Origin: Bryum argenteum
Lineage: Eukaryota > Streptophyta > Bryopsida > Bryales > Bryaceae
Assembly (NCBI GenBank): GCA_037043015.1
Contig: CM073330.1
Location: 2,753,263-2,817,262, forward strand
Length of the DNA stretch: 64,000 bases
Direction of reading: 5' to 3'
Part shown: piece by piece, positions 12,201 through 22,949 of the stretch
Numbering within the stretch: position 1 is the stretch's first letter
Layout of the letters: every line of letters begins with the position of its first letter
Notes under the pieces: generated by a model
Told to the model about the DNA's origin: nothing
What the model saw: the letters and a program-made list of their open reading frames with translations, nothing else
Database searches by the model: none
Program-made: the position numbers and the translations under genes

Positions 12201-14022
12201 TCCGCCAGAGCCGACTTGTGAAGGAGCATATCGTTCTTCCACCAGGATCTACGTATCATCTCTCTGAGGTCGCGGGCGCCCAGGTTCGCCTTCCTCCACC
12301 TCAATCTTTATACAAATTATATAATGCTAAATTTGATACTCTGCATTTATGTAAATAAAGTTGTTGCCACTACTAGAAAAGAGGTGGAGTTACAAATGTT
12401 GCTTTTGTGTAAACGTTACTCAAGCAAGTTCCAAAACGTTGCTAAACTTGAGCAACATTTGAGAAGAAAACGTTGCAAACCCAACCCCCAGCAAATTGTA
12501 GCAGTGTGAAAGGGAAGCTTATGAACACGTGAAGCATTGCATATTCATTCTTGAGCTGAGGATGATTGACAACTAGCCTTGCCTCATGATGAGATTCCAC
12601 AAAGTGTAGAAGATTACTGTAACCTCATTCTTGTTCATAAATGAGTGTAATTGTTGTAAGGTTGGCATGCTTCTATTCTATTTTTCCAGTAGAATTACAA
12701 AACTGGGCTAAGATGAATCGTAATGATCGTCGCGCAGCTTGACATCGAGTTGCTGTTCCTGAAGCCAAATTTGACGCAAGACCCTCTGCCACCGGAGCTT
12801 CTAGCCAAGAACGGAGCATGCAGCACCTCAGGAGCAGACATGAGAGGCATCTTCGGGCCATTCGGAATCTCTGTGCTCGCAACTCCCGATCTCGAAGAGC
12901 AAACCGCCGTCTTCTTCTCCTTCGTTCATTCCAGACTAACTGGCTGGAAGACCATTGTTTGCAGTGATCAAAGCAGGTACACTACTCTCACTTCATAACC
13001 TCTCAACACTCAATTTCTTGTTTCAACACTGTGTATGTTCATAACAAGGGAAATCAATAAATAATTATGCATGATTGTAGATCATCGTTGGACAACGATA
13101 TCGACATGACAAGTTACGGGAGCTTCGTCCGTGTTTATGACAATGAAGATAAACTCTCGCTGCGAATACTGGTTCGGTTTCTTCTTACCACCAAACATTC
13201 ATTATCATGATTCTAGAGAACTCATTGTCGAGGAAGAAAAACTCCAAACGTGTTTGAAGAATGATCTACTTGAACATGTATTGAAGTTAGAGAAAAGTTC
13301 AAGAGTGTAACAATATTGCTAGAACTTACTTTACCACATTGTTCACATTGTAAGTGAGGTTCAAACATTGCTACCAGAAGTTGTAAACTTGGTTTAAGGT
13401 CTACTAGTTTTCATTCCATCTATCCTTGATCAAGGTAACAACCAAGGGTACTAGAGAATCACAAATATCTACCAACTTAAAACAATTTATTAATTTTCAC
13501 CTAATTACTGATGCCTAAGAGACTAACAACAAAACATATGAATCCCTACATAATTGGATGGACCAACGGTGTCTTATCAGACAATTTTCCTATCATTCGT
13601 TTAACACAATTTAGATGAGATGTACATTTGATACATTGATGACTTGTTTAACACAATTTAGATGAAATTTACATTTGATACATTGATGACGTCTTAGATG
13701 TACATCTCATCTAAATTGTGTCTTGACAAATGAATAGGATTTTGTCTGTGATAAGACAACCACCTGGTGGACTCTGCCATGCTCTGATAGCATGAACCCA
13801 CAACTACTTCATGAAATCATTGAATGTGTGTTTGTGCAGGTGGATCACTCGGTTGTGGAAACATTTGCTCAAGGTGGAAGGACAGTCATCACATCCAGGG
13901 TTTACCCACAACGAGCAGTAAACAATTTTGCAACAATCCATTTATTCAACAACAGCACAAGGCTGCATGTGGTGGCCCAGAGCATCACTGTGTGGAACAT
14001 GGAGAGTGTGCAACTAAGCTGA
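9231..14022 (+). CDS. Acid invertase, cell-wall type (GH32 beta-fructofuranosidase)
   Basis: Hydrolyses sucrose to glucose and fructose, most likely in the apoplast. Exons: 9231-9429, 9709-9717, 9970-10274, 11250-11816, 12122-12283, 12738-12976, 13081-13171 and 13840-14022, giving 584 aa in frame. The first ATG (9231) gives a hydrophobic signal peptide, residues about 10-30. GH32 landmarks are [12 protein letters not shown] then DPTG (nucleophile D67), WSGSAT, FRDP (D191) and WECPDFYP (acid/base E248). Proline after WEC is typical of cell-wall rather than vacuolar invertases. Exon 2 is the 9-nt mini-exon known from plant invertases; it encodes D-P-T instead of the usual D-P-N. The C-terminal beta-sandwich ends with [15 protein letters not shown]. 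MITEs sit in introns 5 and 7. Transport or defence roles are family knowledge, not visible here. Confidence 0.93.
9709..9717 (+). other. Invertase 9-nt mini-exon encoding D-P-T
   Basis: ATCCTACTG lies between a clean acceptor (GGACAG) and donor (GTAAGT). It joins G from exon 1 and GA from exon 3 to give N-D-P-T-G. Phase is kept exactly. No alternative ATCCTAAT or ATCCCAAC mini-exon flanked by splice sites was seen between 9430 and 9969. Confidence 0.85.
12368..12506. mobile_element. CACTA-like miniature element in invertase intron 5
   Basis: It starts CACTACTAGAAAAG, the terminal motif common to plant CACTA (En/Spm) elements, and ends TTGTAGCAGTG. Inside, short AACGTTGC/AAATGTTGC motifs repeat in a subterminal-repeat style. 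The flanks do not show a clear 3-bp duplication, so the call is tentative. Confidence 0.4.
13566..13758. mobile_element. Palindromic MITE in invertase intron 7
   Basis: The left arm GTGTCTTATCAGACAATTTT is inverted near the right end as AAAATCCTATTC-type sequence and GATAAGACAAC. Within it, a 60-bp segment ending GATACATTGATGAC is tandemly repeated. The terminal TGTCTTATCAGACA resembles the TIR of the 1095-6036 hAT-like element (TTGTCTTATTAGACACA), suggesting a related family. I could not settle its target duplication. Confidence 0.5.
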
Positions 14023-14555
14023 TAAAACATGGAGTTCCCCCAAAAAAGAAAAAGTATAATAGAGCATTTCTATGTGGAACATGGAAAGTATCAAGTTAGC
14101 TAAACAATTTAAGTTGTCAAAAAGTAAAGAGGCAAAGAAGGCCAAGGTTGATTAGAGCGGCCAATTTCACCTTATACACTATGGCCAAAGAGTTGTTATA
14201 ATTTAGGGTTTGAAACTTTTATGTAAGTGTTGATAGTATAGAGTTGGCTTGCTTTCTATCACTATAGATCCTGCTTTCATTTGTGATAGATGTTGTATTT
14301 GATTTAATGTTGTTGATAATGATATTGTGATTTTGAGATAGACACAGAGCTTCATGCACAATTGTGAGAAATTATCATTTGGAATGAGTTATAAATATTA
14401 CATAATGCTCTCTACATTTACAATAGTTTTAATATCCACAAGTAGGGATTTGGAGCCTGTAAAAACCAAAAGATTGTTTACCTGAAGTAATATATCAACC
14501 TCGAGGTGGTTTCTATGTAGGGATAGGCAAGTTGCCAATCTCCAAACCATGGTTT
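14023..14555. other. 3' flank between convergent invertase and glyoxalase genes
   Basis: AT-rich, no gene seen. The two genes converge, so this holds both 3' UTRs. The end nearest the glyoxalase gene carries the 43-bp duplication described separately. Confidence 0.6.
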
Positions 14556-14593
14556 CTATGTAGGGATAGGCCAGTTGCCAATCTCCAAACCAT
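14508..14593. repeat. 43-bp tandem duplication of the glyoxalase terminal exon
   Basis: GGTTTCTATGTAGGGATAGG begins at 14508 and again at 14551, each copy running on to ATCTCCAAACCAT. The right-hand copy is the functional last exon (13 codons and stop). The left-hand copy lies just after the stop and would be in the 3' UTR. Confidence 0.85.
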
Positions 14594-16086
14594 TACCTGT
14601 AAAACCCAAGGTCATTCCATCGTTAGAGCTCAAAACAAACAGTAAGTAAAAATTCTTTGTAGTTCAAATGATGTACTTCTTACTATCAGAATCAAAGAAG
14701 AAGCATTGCTTACCATCAGGATCAAAGAAGAAGCACTGCTTGACTTTCCCTTCTTGTTGTGTCTTCTCGAAATATTTGATGTCTTTCATCTAGCATATAA
14801 AGATGTAAAGAATTATGTCAATGTGAGGTAGAGGAGCACCAAAACTAAAGTGAAAATGCGCTAGATTCCTCAAATCGAACCAGACCTGTAACAAAAATTT
14901 AAGTGTACTTAAAACAATACTGCAATAACATCGACTCTTGATGTGCCGATATAACTAATTTAGATAAAATAATGCCCATATCTTAATCCTTCGATCTCGG
15001 TCGTCCTAAAGAAAGATCATGTGTGCCTTGGTTTCTTCGGACAAATAGAAAACGACTACTTCACAACATGTTACGCTTATCGTTACAAAGCATTCACTCA
15101 TCTGATATACCAGTGAATAATTACCTTCAAAGTATTGATAGCAGCATCGTAATCAGACACTCGGAACGACAAATGAGGACCTCGCCACAAAGCACTCACA
15201 TCCGCACTGCGAATGAAAAACAAACAATTGTGAGACTCATACCACAACTTTAAACTGAAACATGAGTTTCACGCAAATCACCCACATTCTAAAAAACTCA
15301 CTCCATCAAAAATCTGTCTCAACCTTTGCATTTAAAGGAATCCCAGTTTCAGCTGGAATCTTACTTTTACACCCTCCTGCCCAAAATTCTGCGAATTCCT
15401 ACTGTAAACCATCTCTACAGATCCCCATTCACTCAACAGATCAATCAATTCCCGGAATCTTTGTCAAAACTAGGCAAGAAAGGATTATAGATTTCTCATT
15501 CGAAGATTCTTTTTTTTCAGATCCTTGCCGAATAACTATTGATAGAAATCGATTTTGTGCAGAAAAGTGCTTACTTGGCGTCACTGGGCACCACAAAAGG
15601 GCTCTCGGGCAAGCGCGAGTTGGGGTCTCGCTCCACCACATGCAACGAGTAGCTGGGCGGCAAGTGCAGCCAAGTGACATTGAAATCACCGAACGATTGT
15701 GGGGTCTCCATCTTCTTAAACCCAAAAACCTAATTCACACAAACCAAGGTTACTTGAAGTGAGAAATCATTCAAGAACGTTCCAAAACAGAACCAGGTTC
15801 GGGGTATGTCAGAGATTTATAGGATTCAAAATCTGTTCCGAATTGTGGTCAAAGATCATTTCAAGTGCAAACACCTAAACCTCATTTTGGAACTCAGCAC
15901 CAAAACTCATCATAGAAACGTTTTCCAGTGTCTGATTGTGGCAAGGGTACGTTCACAATCGATCAAATGCCCCATTGATCAAGAATGAAGGACCTGCTGG
16001 TAAAACTCCACCATTCGATTCACGTCGGAGGTTTCGCGAGCAATATGGTGCAAGTGCACGCCTTGAAAAGGCGATGCGTCCGCCAT
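14556..16086 (-). CDS. Glyoxalase I / VOC superfamily protein
   Basis: A small vicinal-oxygen-chelate protein of the plant lactoylglutathione-lyase-like group; the exact substrate is not known from sequence. Minus-strand exons: 16086-15994, 15729-15575, 15206-15125, 14789-14714 and 14596-14556, giving 148 aa in frame. It begins MADASPFQGVHLHHIARET. VOC landmarks are the HHIAR beta-strand with a likely metal-binding His, GPHLSFRVSD with the second His, FFFDPDGNGLEIGNWPIPT with the metal-ligand Glu, and VERDPNSRLP in the middle. A longer form with an upstream exon is possible (next entry). A decayed paralogue lies at 7.06-7.9 kb. It converges on the invertase. Confidence 0.85.
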
Positions 16087-16182
16087 AGCCAACTCCTCCT
16101 CCCTGTCCCAAAAAGCAAAGTTAATCCAATACGAATGGGGAAATGAAGGCTCTGGAAATCGAATGTGGGGGTAAGCTCGTAC

Positions 16183-16283
16183 GGGAGAATGGTGTTGATC
16201 TTGTTGTCAAGTGGGAAACACGATGATGATGCCTCGAGGAAGAAGAAGACGATGAGAATGGTGAACAATCGCAACCACGCCAT
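16183..16283 (-). CDS. Possible alternative first exon of the glyoxalase gene: signal peptide
   Basis: On the minus strand an ATG at 16283 opens MAWLRLFTILIVFFFLEASS, which reads as an ER signal peptide. A GT at 16182-16181 and an AG at 16104-16103 bound an 80-nt potential intron. Using them joins the exon in frame (residues P-E-E-E-L-A) to the MADASPF start. The donor CCC|gtacga is weak. The same segment is recognisable in the pseudogene at 7.14-7.23 kb. Whether it is coding or just 5' leader needs transcript data. Confidence 0.4.
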
Positions 16284-16872
16284 TGATGATCGATCGATGA
16301 TTGAGAGGTGAGAATTGCGTATGGGGAAATTGATGAAGGTGTGAAATGTTACAAGTGTCCCACCACGTGGAAGATGCCGGCCTTCGCATGTTGGTGCCAA
16401 GTGGAACCTTGCCACTAGGCTTCTCACAAGCAAGCATTTTACAAATGGTGAGTAGCCTCAAAACAGCCAAAAACCTTCAAAACTGTCCTTTTCTCATGCA
16501 AAATGTATATTTTTTTATTTTGATAATCTTTAAGATATTAATTGTAGGATTTAGTATCTATTTTGTATATGTATACCAAAACATGAGATGATTTTGGGAA
16601 AGGTATGGGAAAACTATACAACGTGTAAATGGTTTCAACTTCATGCAAATTTAAGTAGTTAGTCAGAGGTTGCTGACCAAAGTGAGATCAACCCAATTTG
16701 GGCTTCACTCACCTTTAGAGGTTAAGTTTATGTCGGGTAGAGTGTTTGAAAATGGAGCATTATCAATAATGGTTCACTAGGCTTCTTGACTAAAAAATAC
16801 ATCATAGCTTCGTAATCCAATTTACATGTAGGCATGTACTCATATTTGACATCGTGGGAGCATCATATTAGA

Positions 16873-16969
<97 letters not shown>

Positions 16970-17105
16970 TTATTTATATATATATATACAAAAGTTTATA
17001 AGTCCAACTTCAAAAAGTCATAGAAAATTGTAGAAAGTCCGAAACTAATTAGTTCACTTGGTTCATCCTTCCACTTACTTTACCCATGCACAATACTTGC
17101 TTACA
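16284..17105. other. Intergenic, with a long (TA)n tract
   Basis: The first ~100 bp is the glyoxalase promoter side. An almost pure TA run spans about 16876-16988, interrupted once by TTTATTTATT. No gene seen. Confidence 0.7.
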
Positions 17106-17109
17106 CTAA

Positions 17110-17287
17110 AGGACGCTTCACATGGGGAATCAAGCTGTACATGGTGCGGAAAGAGGGCAAAATTTTGCACTATGATTAGTCTTTCTTTTTTGAACTACAA
17201 AAAATGAACCAATCCCGGTGGAAGGATTTTTGCAATTCTTCAATCCCACATACAGCTCTAGCTCAACTCCCCTTGTAAAGCATCCCC
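17110..17287. mobile_element. Harbinger-like MITE
   Basis: The ends AGGACGCTTCACATGGGGA and TCCCCTTGTAAAGCATCCC are inverted. They match the termini of the larger 25.84-26.34 kb element. TAA lies just outside the left end; the right boundary is slightly ambiguous. Confidence 0.5.
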
Positions 17288-17401
17288 AATAACCCCTACA
17301 AGTCCTTATGTTGTTGTAGAGTTCTAAAAACTGAAACCGCGATGTTTATCACTTTGAATGTGTCTGAAGGCCATGGGTAATACTAAATGACCAAGCTTTA
17401 A

Positions 17402-17768
17402 CCCTTAAACGCCCATGGGGTACAAAACGGGCAGCCCAAAATTGGATCACAACATCTTTTGGACTTGGGCATCATGAATAGTGCACTTTTCGAACTTGGG
17501 CACCATGAATGCACCAATCAATGATGAGCTTGCAACCTCCTACAAGGTTATGTACAACCCCAACCTCGCTACCACAATCCTTTCAAAACACAAAATCACT
17601 CATACAAATTGTGGTTTGAATTGTAAAATTTCACTTTTTGAATGCATCACAAGAAGGTGACCGGTTTGACATCAAAACATAAGTGAAAAGTTGAGTACAG
17701 TGAGAACTACAGAGAAGATTATGTTGCAAGGTGACCCCTCGGGTCACCTTGGGCGTTGTGTTTAAGAG
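17402..17768. mobile_element. TTAA-target MITE, CCCTTAAACG family
   Basis: TTAA (17398-17401 and 17769-17772) flanks it. The left terminus is CCCTTAAACGCCCATGGGG; the right is a slightly altered GGGCGTTGTGTTTAAGAG. It is nearly the same element as 34792-35153, sharing GGGCAGCCCAAAATTGGATC and the whole interior. TTAA duplication with CCY termini is the piggyBac pattern, so it is best called piggyBac-like and non-autonomous. Confidence 0.7.
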
Positions 17769-17772
17769 TTAA

Positions 17773-18374
17773 TCATGATGCCGTATTAAAATTGTTGACA
17801 ATGTACTTATTTCATGATGTGCGACAGTTTAAAATTTACTGAAGATTATACCATAGAATATGAAATATGTCTCTTCAATTGATCCATGGCTTCTTGACGA
17901 TCCATGAGAAGCAGTTTCAGGTAGTCTATTCTTCACAGCTTGGATCCTAAATAGAGGAACATAATCAAGCATACGGTAATATTACTGAAGGTCTCGAGAA
18001 TTGCTACAGCAAGAACAAAGATATGCACACATCACTCGGCCGCGAACTCTACAATTTCAAGGCTGAGATGTCATAAACGATTCAGCAAACAAGAAATCTA
18101 ATCTTACAGTTGAGGTAAACAATATGAATCAAGAATGGGGATACTGTACACTGCAGATTTCTACGCTTGATCTGTTACAATCAATCAAAGAGTCGAAGGT
18201 GACAGGAACCTTGACATGTTAAGCTTATTGATCAGAATGTGGACTCCAAGGTCATAGAGCGGAGAATCTCTCTTACTATGGGAGCTGCAATATCGAGATA
18301 TAGAATAGAACCCTACGAAACCCTAATTTTGTAATGAATGCAATTGCAATTATCGTGAGAAATTTGCTTGCGAG
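17773..18374. other. Intergenic, no gene seen
   Basis: AT-rich, no convincing coding exon on either strand. The right end is the 3' side of the COA3-like gene. Confidence 0.5.
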
Positions 18375-18581
18375 CTAAGAAGTGGCCGTGGAAGGAGAAG
18401 ACGCGGCTTGCTTCTCCTGCTCCAAGATTTGAACGGCCTCTTGAAGGTCGTCGCCAGAGCCCACGGCCTTCATGGTGTAGAAGTAGACGGCCCCCACGAA
18501 GGCAGTCAGACCTCCTGCCACGAGCAGATTCTGCGCTTTCAGCTTGTCCATCCCCAGGAGCTTGCCTGCTTGACCCGCCAT
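18375..18581 (-). CDS. Small COA3/CCDC56-like mitochondrial membrane protein
   Basis: A single-exon 68-aa protein. The segment around QNLLVAGGLTAFVGAVYFYT forms one transmembrane helix (about residues 19-41), preceded by K-A-Q-N and followed by M-K-A-V, an acidic DDLQ and a Glu/Lys-rich tail. This layout, with aromatic V-Y-x-Y-T after the helix, is that of cytochrome c oxidase assembly factor 3 family proteins. The role in COX1 maturation at the inner mitochondrial membrane is family knowledge. It diverges from ALKBH6 with 226 bp between start codons. The identity is a pattern match, not a search result. Confidence 0.6.
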   Translation of the reverse strand: MAGQAGKLLGMDKLKAQNLLVAGGLTAFVGAVYFYTMKAVGSGDDLQEAVQILEQEKQAASSPSTATS

Positions 18582-18807
18582 CGATCGCCACCGCTCTCTG
18601 CAAATGCTTCCGAAATTGCTCTGTAGGGCAACCTCTCAAGAGTCTCATATCTAGCCTCTTCGTAGATCTTCATTGTGTATGAAAAGCGAAAATCATGAGA
18701 TTTCCTAGATTTGAGGTACTCTTTGGAGAGTTGCAATTCTTCTGAGAGCCACCTTTTGGCAGATGGTAATGAGGCAGAGTGCTGTGAGACGAAGCTAAAA
18801 AACGATC
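18582..18807. promoter_or_regulatory. Shared divergent promoter, COA3-like and ALKBH6
   Basis: Only 226 bp separate the two opposing start codons, so both 5' UTRs and promoters must lie here or overlap. No TATA box stands out, as is usual for housekeeping divergent promoters. Confidence 0.55.
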
Positions 18808-21180
18808 ATGGTAGAATCCTCGACGTCGTCGTGGTTGGAGCCCTTTCGCGTTGGCTCCTTGCCCACCATTTACTACGTTCCCGATTTCGTTTCCAAAGCC
18901 CAGGAATTGTCTCTTCTTCAGCAGGTGCGTTGATCGATAAGAAAGCGGTCTGATCGATTGCGATCTACGCGGAGTTGAATTGCTTTCTCGCGAGAAGCTG
19001 CATTTAGTTCGACATCGCTTTTTTGTCTGTTGTACTCATGACCATTCCCTCTTCGCAATTGAAACTCATCCTGGATTAGAAACTGGTAGAATTGATCACA
19101 AATCAGCTGATCGATTGGAATTGTGGAGAATTGAGCTGCTTTTTAGGAAATTGTGAGAAGCTGCATTCACTTCGATTTCTTTTGTGTCTCTTGCGTTGAA
19201 TTTTATTGCTGGTGAGTGGGATAATTCATGGTGTGATGATCGAAGCAAGTGGGGATGCTCTACCTCATCTTTACAATTCCGGGTTGAGACAGAAACGAAT
19301 GTGATCTCAATCGTGGTTATGCACAAATTAGGTTTTTTGTTGGAACATCCTATGACTGATTCGAATCTGGTAGTCGTGATCATAAACCAGCTGATCGATT
19401 GCAATTTTGGAGAATTGAGTTACTTTTCAGTAGATTTACAGTGGAAGCTGCATTCACTTGGATTTCTTTTATGTCTCTTACGTTGAATGGATTCTATTGC
19501 CGGTGAGTTTCTTATCGTGACAATTTTCGAAGCAAGTGGGAATGCTCAATCTCATCTTTACTATCCCGGTTGAGACACAAATGAATGTGGTTGTGCACAA
19601 ATTAGGTTGTTGTTCCACAGTTTTTGTTGATTTCATTTCGTCTTCAAGCCAATGCGTGCGATATTTTTCATGAATTGGCCACTTATGTTCACAAGAGGGT
19701 CATGAATTTAGGGTTACACGATCATGTATGTGCAGGTGCAGGGCGCCCCTGTTGCGAAGTGGAAGACTCTTAAGAATCGTCGACTCCAGAACTGGGGTTA
19801 GCCTTCACACACTTGCATCGCAATTCAAAGACTGATGATTGAATTCTCTTTTAGATTATCACCTTCGTTGTTAGCAGTTTTTGCGAGGAACTTTGCGTCT
19901 TGCAGTTGGCTAGGGTTTAAAACTTCAGGGGTTTATGTTGAGCAGGAGGCGTCGTCCACGAAAAAGGCCTCATCTCACAGCCCAGTATGTACCCCTTTTT
20001 TCACTATCATCCTTCCTTGGTTGTTCAGTGTAAATTTCTGCTTTAACAGAGGGGCATGTATGATATTGCAGTTCCGGCGTGGCTGAGCTCTATAACGGAC
20101 AAGATAACGAAGGAGACGAATCTATTTCCAGCTCCCATCAATCACGTCCTCGTGAATGAGTATCTGCCTGGCCAAGGAATCACGGTATGTACATTACCAT
20201 AGCATAGTCAAAATGAGGAATATCCTTTCTGAATCTGGTGACATCGAATGGATCATGTTTGACGTAGTGGAAATCATGGATGCCAATGCAGTCGCATCAG
20301 GATGGTCCAGTATATCATCCTGTGGTGGCAATTCTTTCACTTGGAGCTCCCACCATGATGCACTTCAGGCCTCACACACGCTTGACCGAAAGTGGTTAGT
20401 GCTATTCGCAGCTCTGATTATTTAAGCTAGTTTCTACATGGACTTCGCTTCATTGTGATTGAGCTGCTGTTTGTCAAAAAGCTAGATGACGAAGCTCATG
20501 GCGAGAGAGAGCAGAAGGGCGAAGCAACGTGCTCGTTGGTGTTGATGCCCGGCAGCTTGCTTGTCTTCAAGGACTCCGCTTACGCTGGTTAGAGCATCCA
20601 CGATAACATTCACTGATTTTCTATTGTTGCGGGAAAGTCAGGACATTCGGTGGAACTCATACCTGATTTTGCTGCGTGTGAAGATTATCTGCACGGGATT
20701 GACGAGGCGCACGAGGATTTTCTTAATGACAGAGTATGGCTTAATTCTATGTACAACTGATTCATGCTCTAAGAGACCTATTCAGTAATGTTTTTGTATG
20801 TGTGTAGTGTTTGGTGCAGGTCCTATGTTTATGTATCTAACTTGGCCCTAGATCTATCTATTGCTAAGACTGACTAATCCAGATTCGTCCCAGGGACAGT
20901 ACAACTGCACCCAAAATAAAAGCATCTCAAATTGTGTTGCTTGCACTGTTGTTTGAGCCTCCTTTCACCTCTTCTCCACCAGGTCGTGAATATGGACGCT
21001 ATTCGGACACATGAGAGAGGGAAAGCATTAGCGGATGCGCCTGACGGGAGAACGGTCTCGCAATCGATCCTGGGAAAAGGCACCGTATCTGATAAGGGAT
21101 ATCTGCAAAGGACAGGGACTCGGATATCGCTCACATGCCGGCATGTGCCCAAAGTGTACAAGAATTTCCTTCGACTTTAG
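18808..21180 (+). CDS. ALKBH6: AlkB homologue 6, Fe(II)/2-oxoglutarate dioxygenase
   Basis: Exons: 18808-18924, 19736-19796, 19929-19984, 20050-20184, 20292-20394, 20486-20587, 20684-20733 and 20983-21180, giving 273 aa in frame. The start MVESSTSSWLEPFRV and IYYVPDF are the ALKBH6 N-terminus. RLQNWGG and PRGM follow, then INHVLVNEYLPGQGI. The iron triad is H125-Q-D127 with distal H195 (DYLHGI). R255 and R261 in RISLTCR are the 2-oxoglutarate and substrate arginines. It belongs to the AlkB family of nucleic-acid demethylases; the ALKBH6 substrate is less certain than for other members. Intron 1 (811 bp) contains a ~283-bp tandem duplication. The exon 5/6 junction (AGTG|gttagt to ctag|AT) is the least certain but keeps frame. 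Confidence 0.92.
18960..19620. repeat. Tandem duplication in ALKBH6 intron 1
   Basis: Segments with CAGCTGATCGATTG, GAAGCTGCATTCACTT, CGAAGCAAGTGGG and CCGGGTTGAGACA/CCCGGTTGAGACA recur about 283 bp apart (for example 19106 and 19389). A more diverged first trace is near 18990 (GAGAAGCTGCATTTAGTTCG). Open frames here are not coding. Confidence 0.7.
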
Positions 21181-21493
21181 GAGCCAAGTCTTGAATCGAT
21201 GATTGGGAGCATATGAATGACTACGATATTGGAGTCTAAGACGGGGCGTAGTATCGATTCAGCGCTTTCAGACGAATGTTTTGAAAATCAGTGACGTCGT
21301 GCTGGTATCACTTCATCATTCTTCTTCGGCTGGTGATCTGGAGAAATATCAATTTAAGGATTGTTTAATGATAGCCGTTGCCATGTTCGAACCTTCAAGT
21401 GAAGTCAAGTATATATATTGAACGTGATCGTGGATCACGCTTATCATAATTTATGCAAATTAAGCGATTCTTCAGTCAGATTTTACAAGCACT
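21181..21493. other. 3' flank between two convergent genes
   Basis: The ALKBH6 stop (21180) and the stop of the minus-strand gene (21494) face each other across 313 bp. Both 3' UTRs and polyadenylation signals must lie here. Nothing else seen. Confidence 0.6.
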
Positions 21494-22949
21494 TTATGAT
21501 CTGATTACGTACCCAAACTGTTTCTTTTTCCTCCCTCGACGACTCCTTGGCTGGCTGGCTGGCGGCTTGTTGGTCCGTGTGGTTGTTGCTACCGACATGG
21601 TTTTCCTCGTTCTTTTCGTTTTACCGTTGGAAAGTATTTTCTCAGTCTCCACTGCATTTGCAGTCATCTGAATGTTTTGATCATCCTCTAGACGATCCTT
21701 TTCGGTATCAGATAGCCAATTCAACTTACGCACCAGGTTAGGTTGATCTCGCCGTTTAGGTGTGGACCTCTTCTGCTTCGTGAAGTCTTTGGGGAAGTCA
21801 CTAGCGTTAGAAGACTTCCGCTTTGTTGACAGCTTTTCGAGCTCTGAAAGTACTTCAGTCTTCAAGTGCTTAGTAACCTCCGAATGCTGTTCAATCTTCA
21901 GATGTACTCCAATAACTGGATGCGTTTCAGCTTCCAGGTGTTTTTCATTCTCCGAATGCCTTTCATTCTTTGAATGCTTTTCAACGCCCGGATGCTTTCC
22001 AGTTCCGAGACTATCTGACGCCTCGCTTGTGCCGGAGGTTTTGGAATTATCAGCCGTCTCATCAGCATCTATAGGTTCGTAATGTGCGGGTCCCTTCGCC
22101 ATGTCTTCATCTGGAGTCATCAGATAGCTATCGATCTCATTTATATCGGTTTCGACATCCAAGGGATGTAGTTGACTTCCGATATCTACTACAGCATCAC
22201 ATCCCACTTCAGCATGCGCACTCGGAACATCGTCACTACCGGGGAGATCATCAAGACTGAAATCTTTCTCAACGAAGAGGATGGATGTGTGTGGTGAGAA
22301 GGCTTGAACACGTCGTAGGTTATCTCTTACACCACTTTTGATCACTTCAGTGACGCTGCCTTTATCATTAGACTCGAGGTTCACGTGATTCTGCTCACCA
22401 GATCCGCTGTTAATAGCTTCCCTTGCGTGCATACCGGTGAGAAGCCAATGTTCTGCGTCTTCGTGTTGTGAAGCAAGAGATATCACATCAGTTGCACTCG
22501 ATTCCCAAAGCTTATATGTCGAGCAATCGCTGACAAAGTAAGTCACGTCAGGATCTTGAGACTCGGTTTGTGATTTGAAAATATACGGCAAGAGATCTGG
22601 GAGACTATCAAACGTCTCAGCTGAACTGTCTTGGTCTGGCACCTCATTCAGCAAATCTGCTACCGCACTCGCATCGAGCATGGACTTATCTCGAAATCTG
22701 AGAGTCAGCTTCTGCGACAGTTTGATCTTACGTGTGCTCATTTCTATCAGCACGATACTCAAATTCTCTTTGTCGTATTTAAATTCATCGGATATGTTCC
22801 AAACTGCATCTAGATCTCTAGCAGTACATCTCCAAGTCACAGACTGAGTCAAGTCGATTTGTGATCTCTTGGCAGCTCCTAATTGACGCCTTTCTGTCCA
22901 GTATCCTACTAGTGTCTTCGGCTGTATTTGATGTGCTCTAAATTCCTTT
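21494..22949 (-). CDS. Unrecognised lysine-rich, probably nuclear protein (large 3' exon)
   Basis: I do not recognise this gene. The open frame runs from a likely splice acceptor (TTGCAG, exon first base 22949) through about 485 codons. It has no ATG in its first part, so one or more 5' exons lie upstream. The N-terminal part reads KEFRAHQIQPKTLVGYW, then SVTWRCTARDLDAVW and KLTLRFRDKSM, which looks like a compact mixed alpha/beta domain. The middle is acidic and low complexity. A tract about 22.0 kb repeats GVEKHSKNERHSENEKHLE-like octads. The C-terminus is basic (KRTRKTMS, RSRRGRKKKQF), a strong nuclear localisation pattern. The beta-rich start followed by an acidic tail is faintly like the plant meiotic protein PHS1, but that is speculation. 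Confidence 0.6.

Noticed and set aside
16020-16433. 137-residue minus-strand frame across the glyoxalase start
   Set aside because: It reads through the likely intron into the wrong frame of exon 1. Only its first ~34 residues may be real, as the alternative exon.
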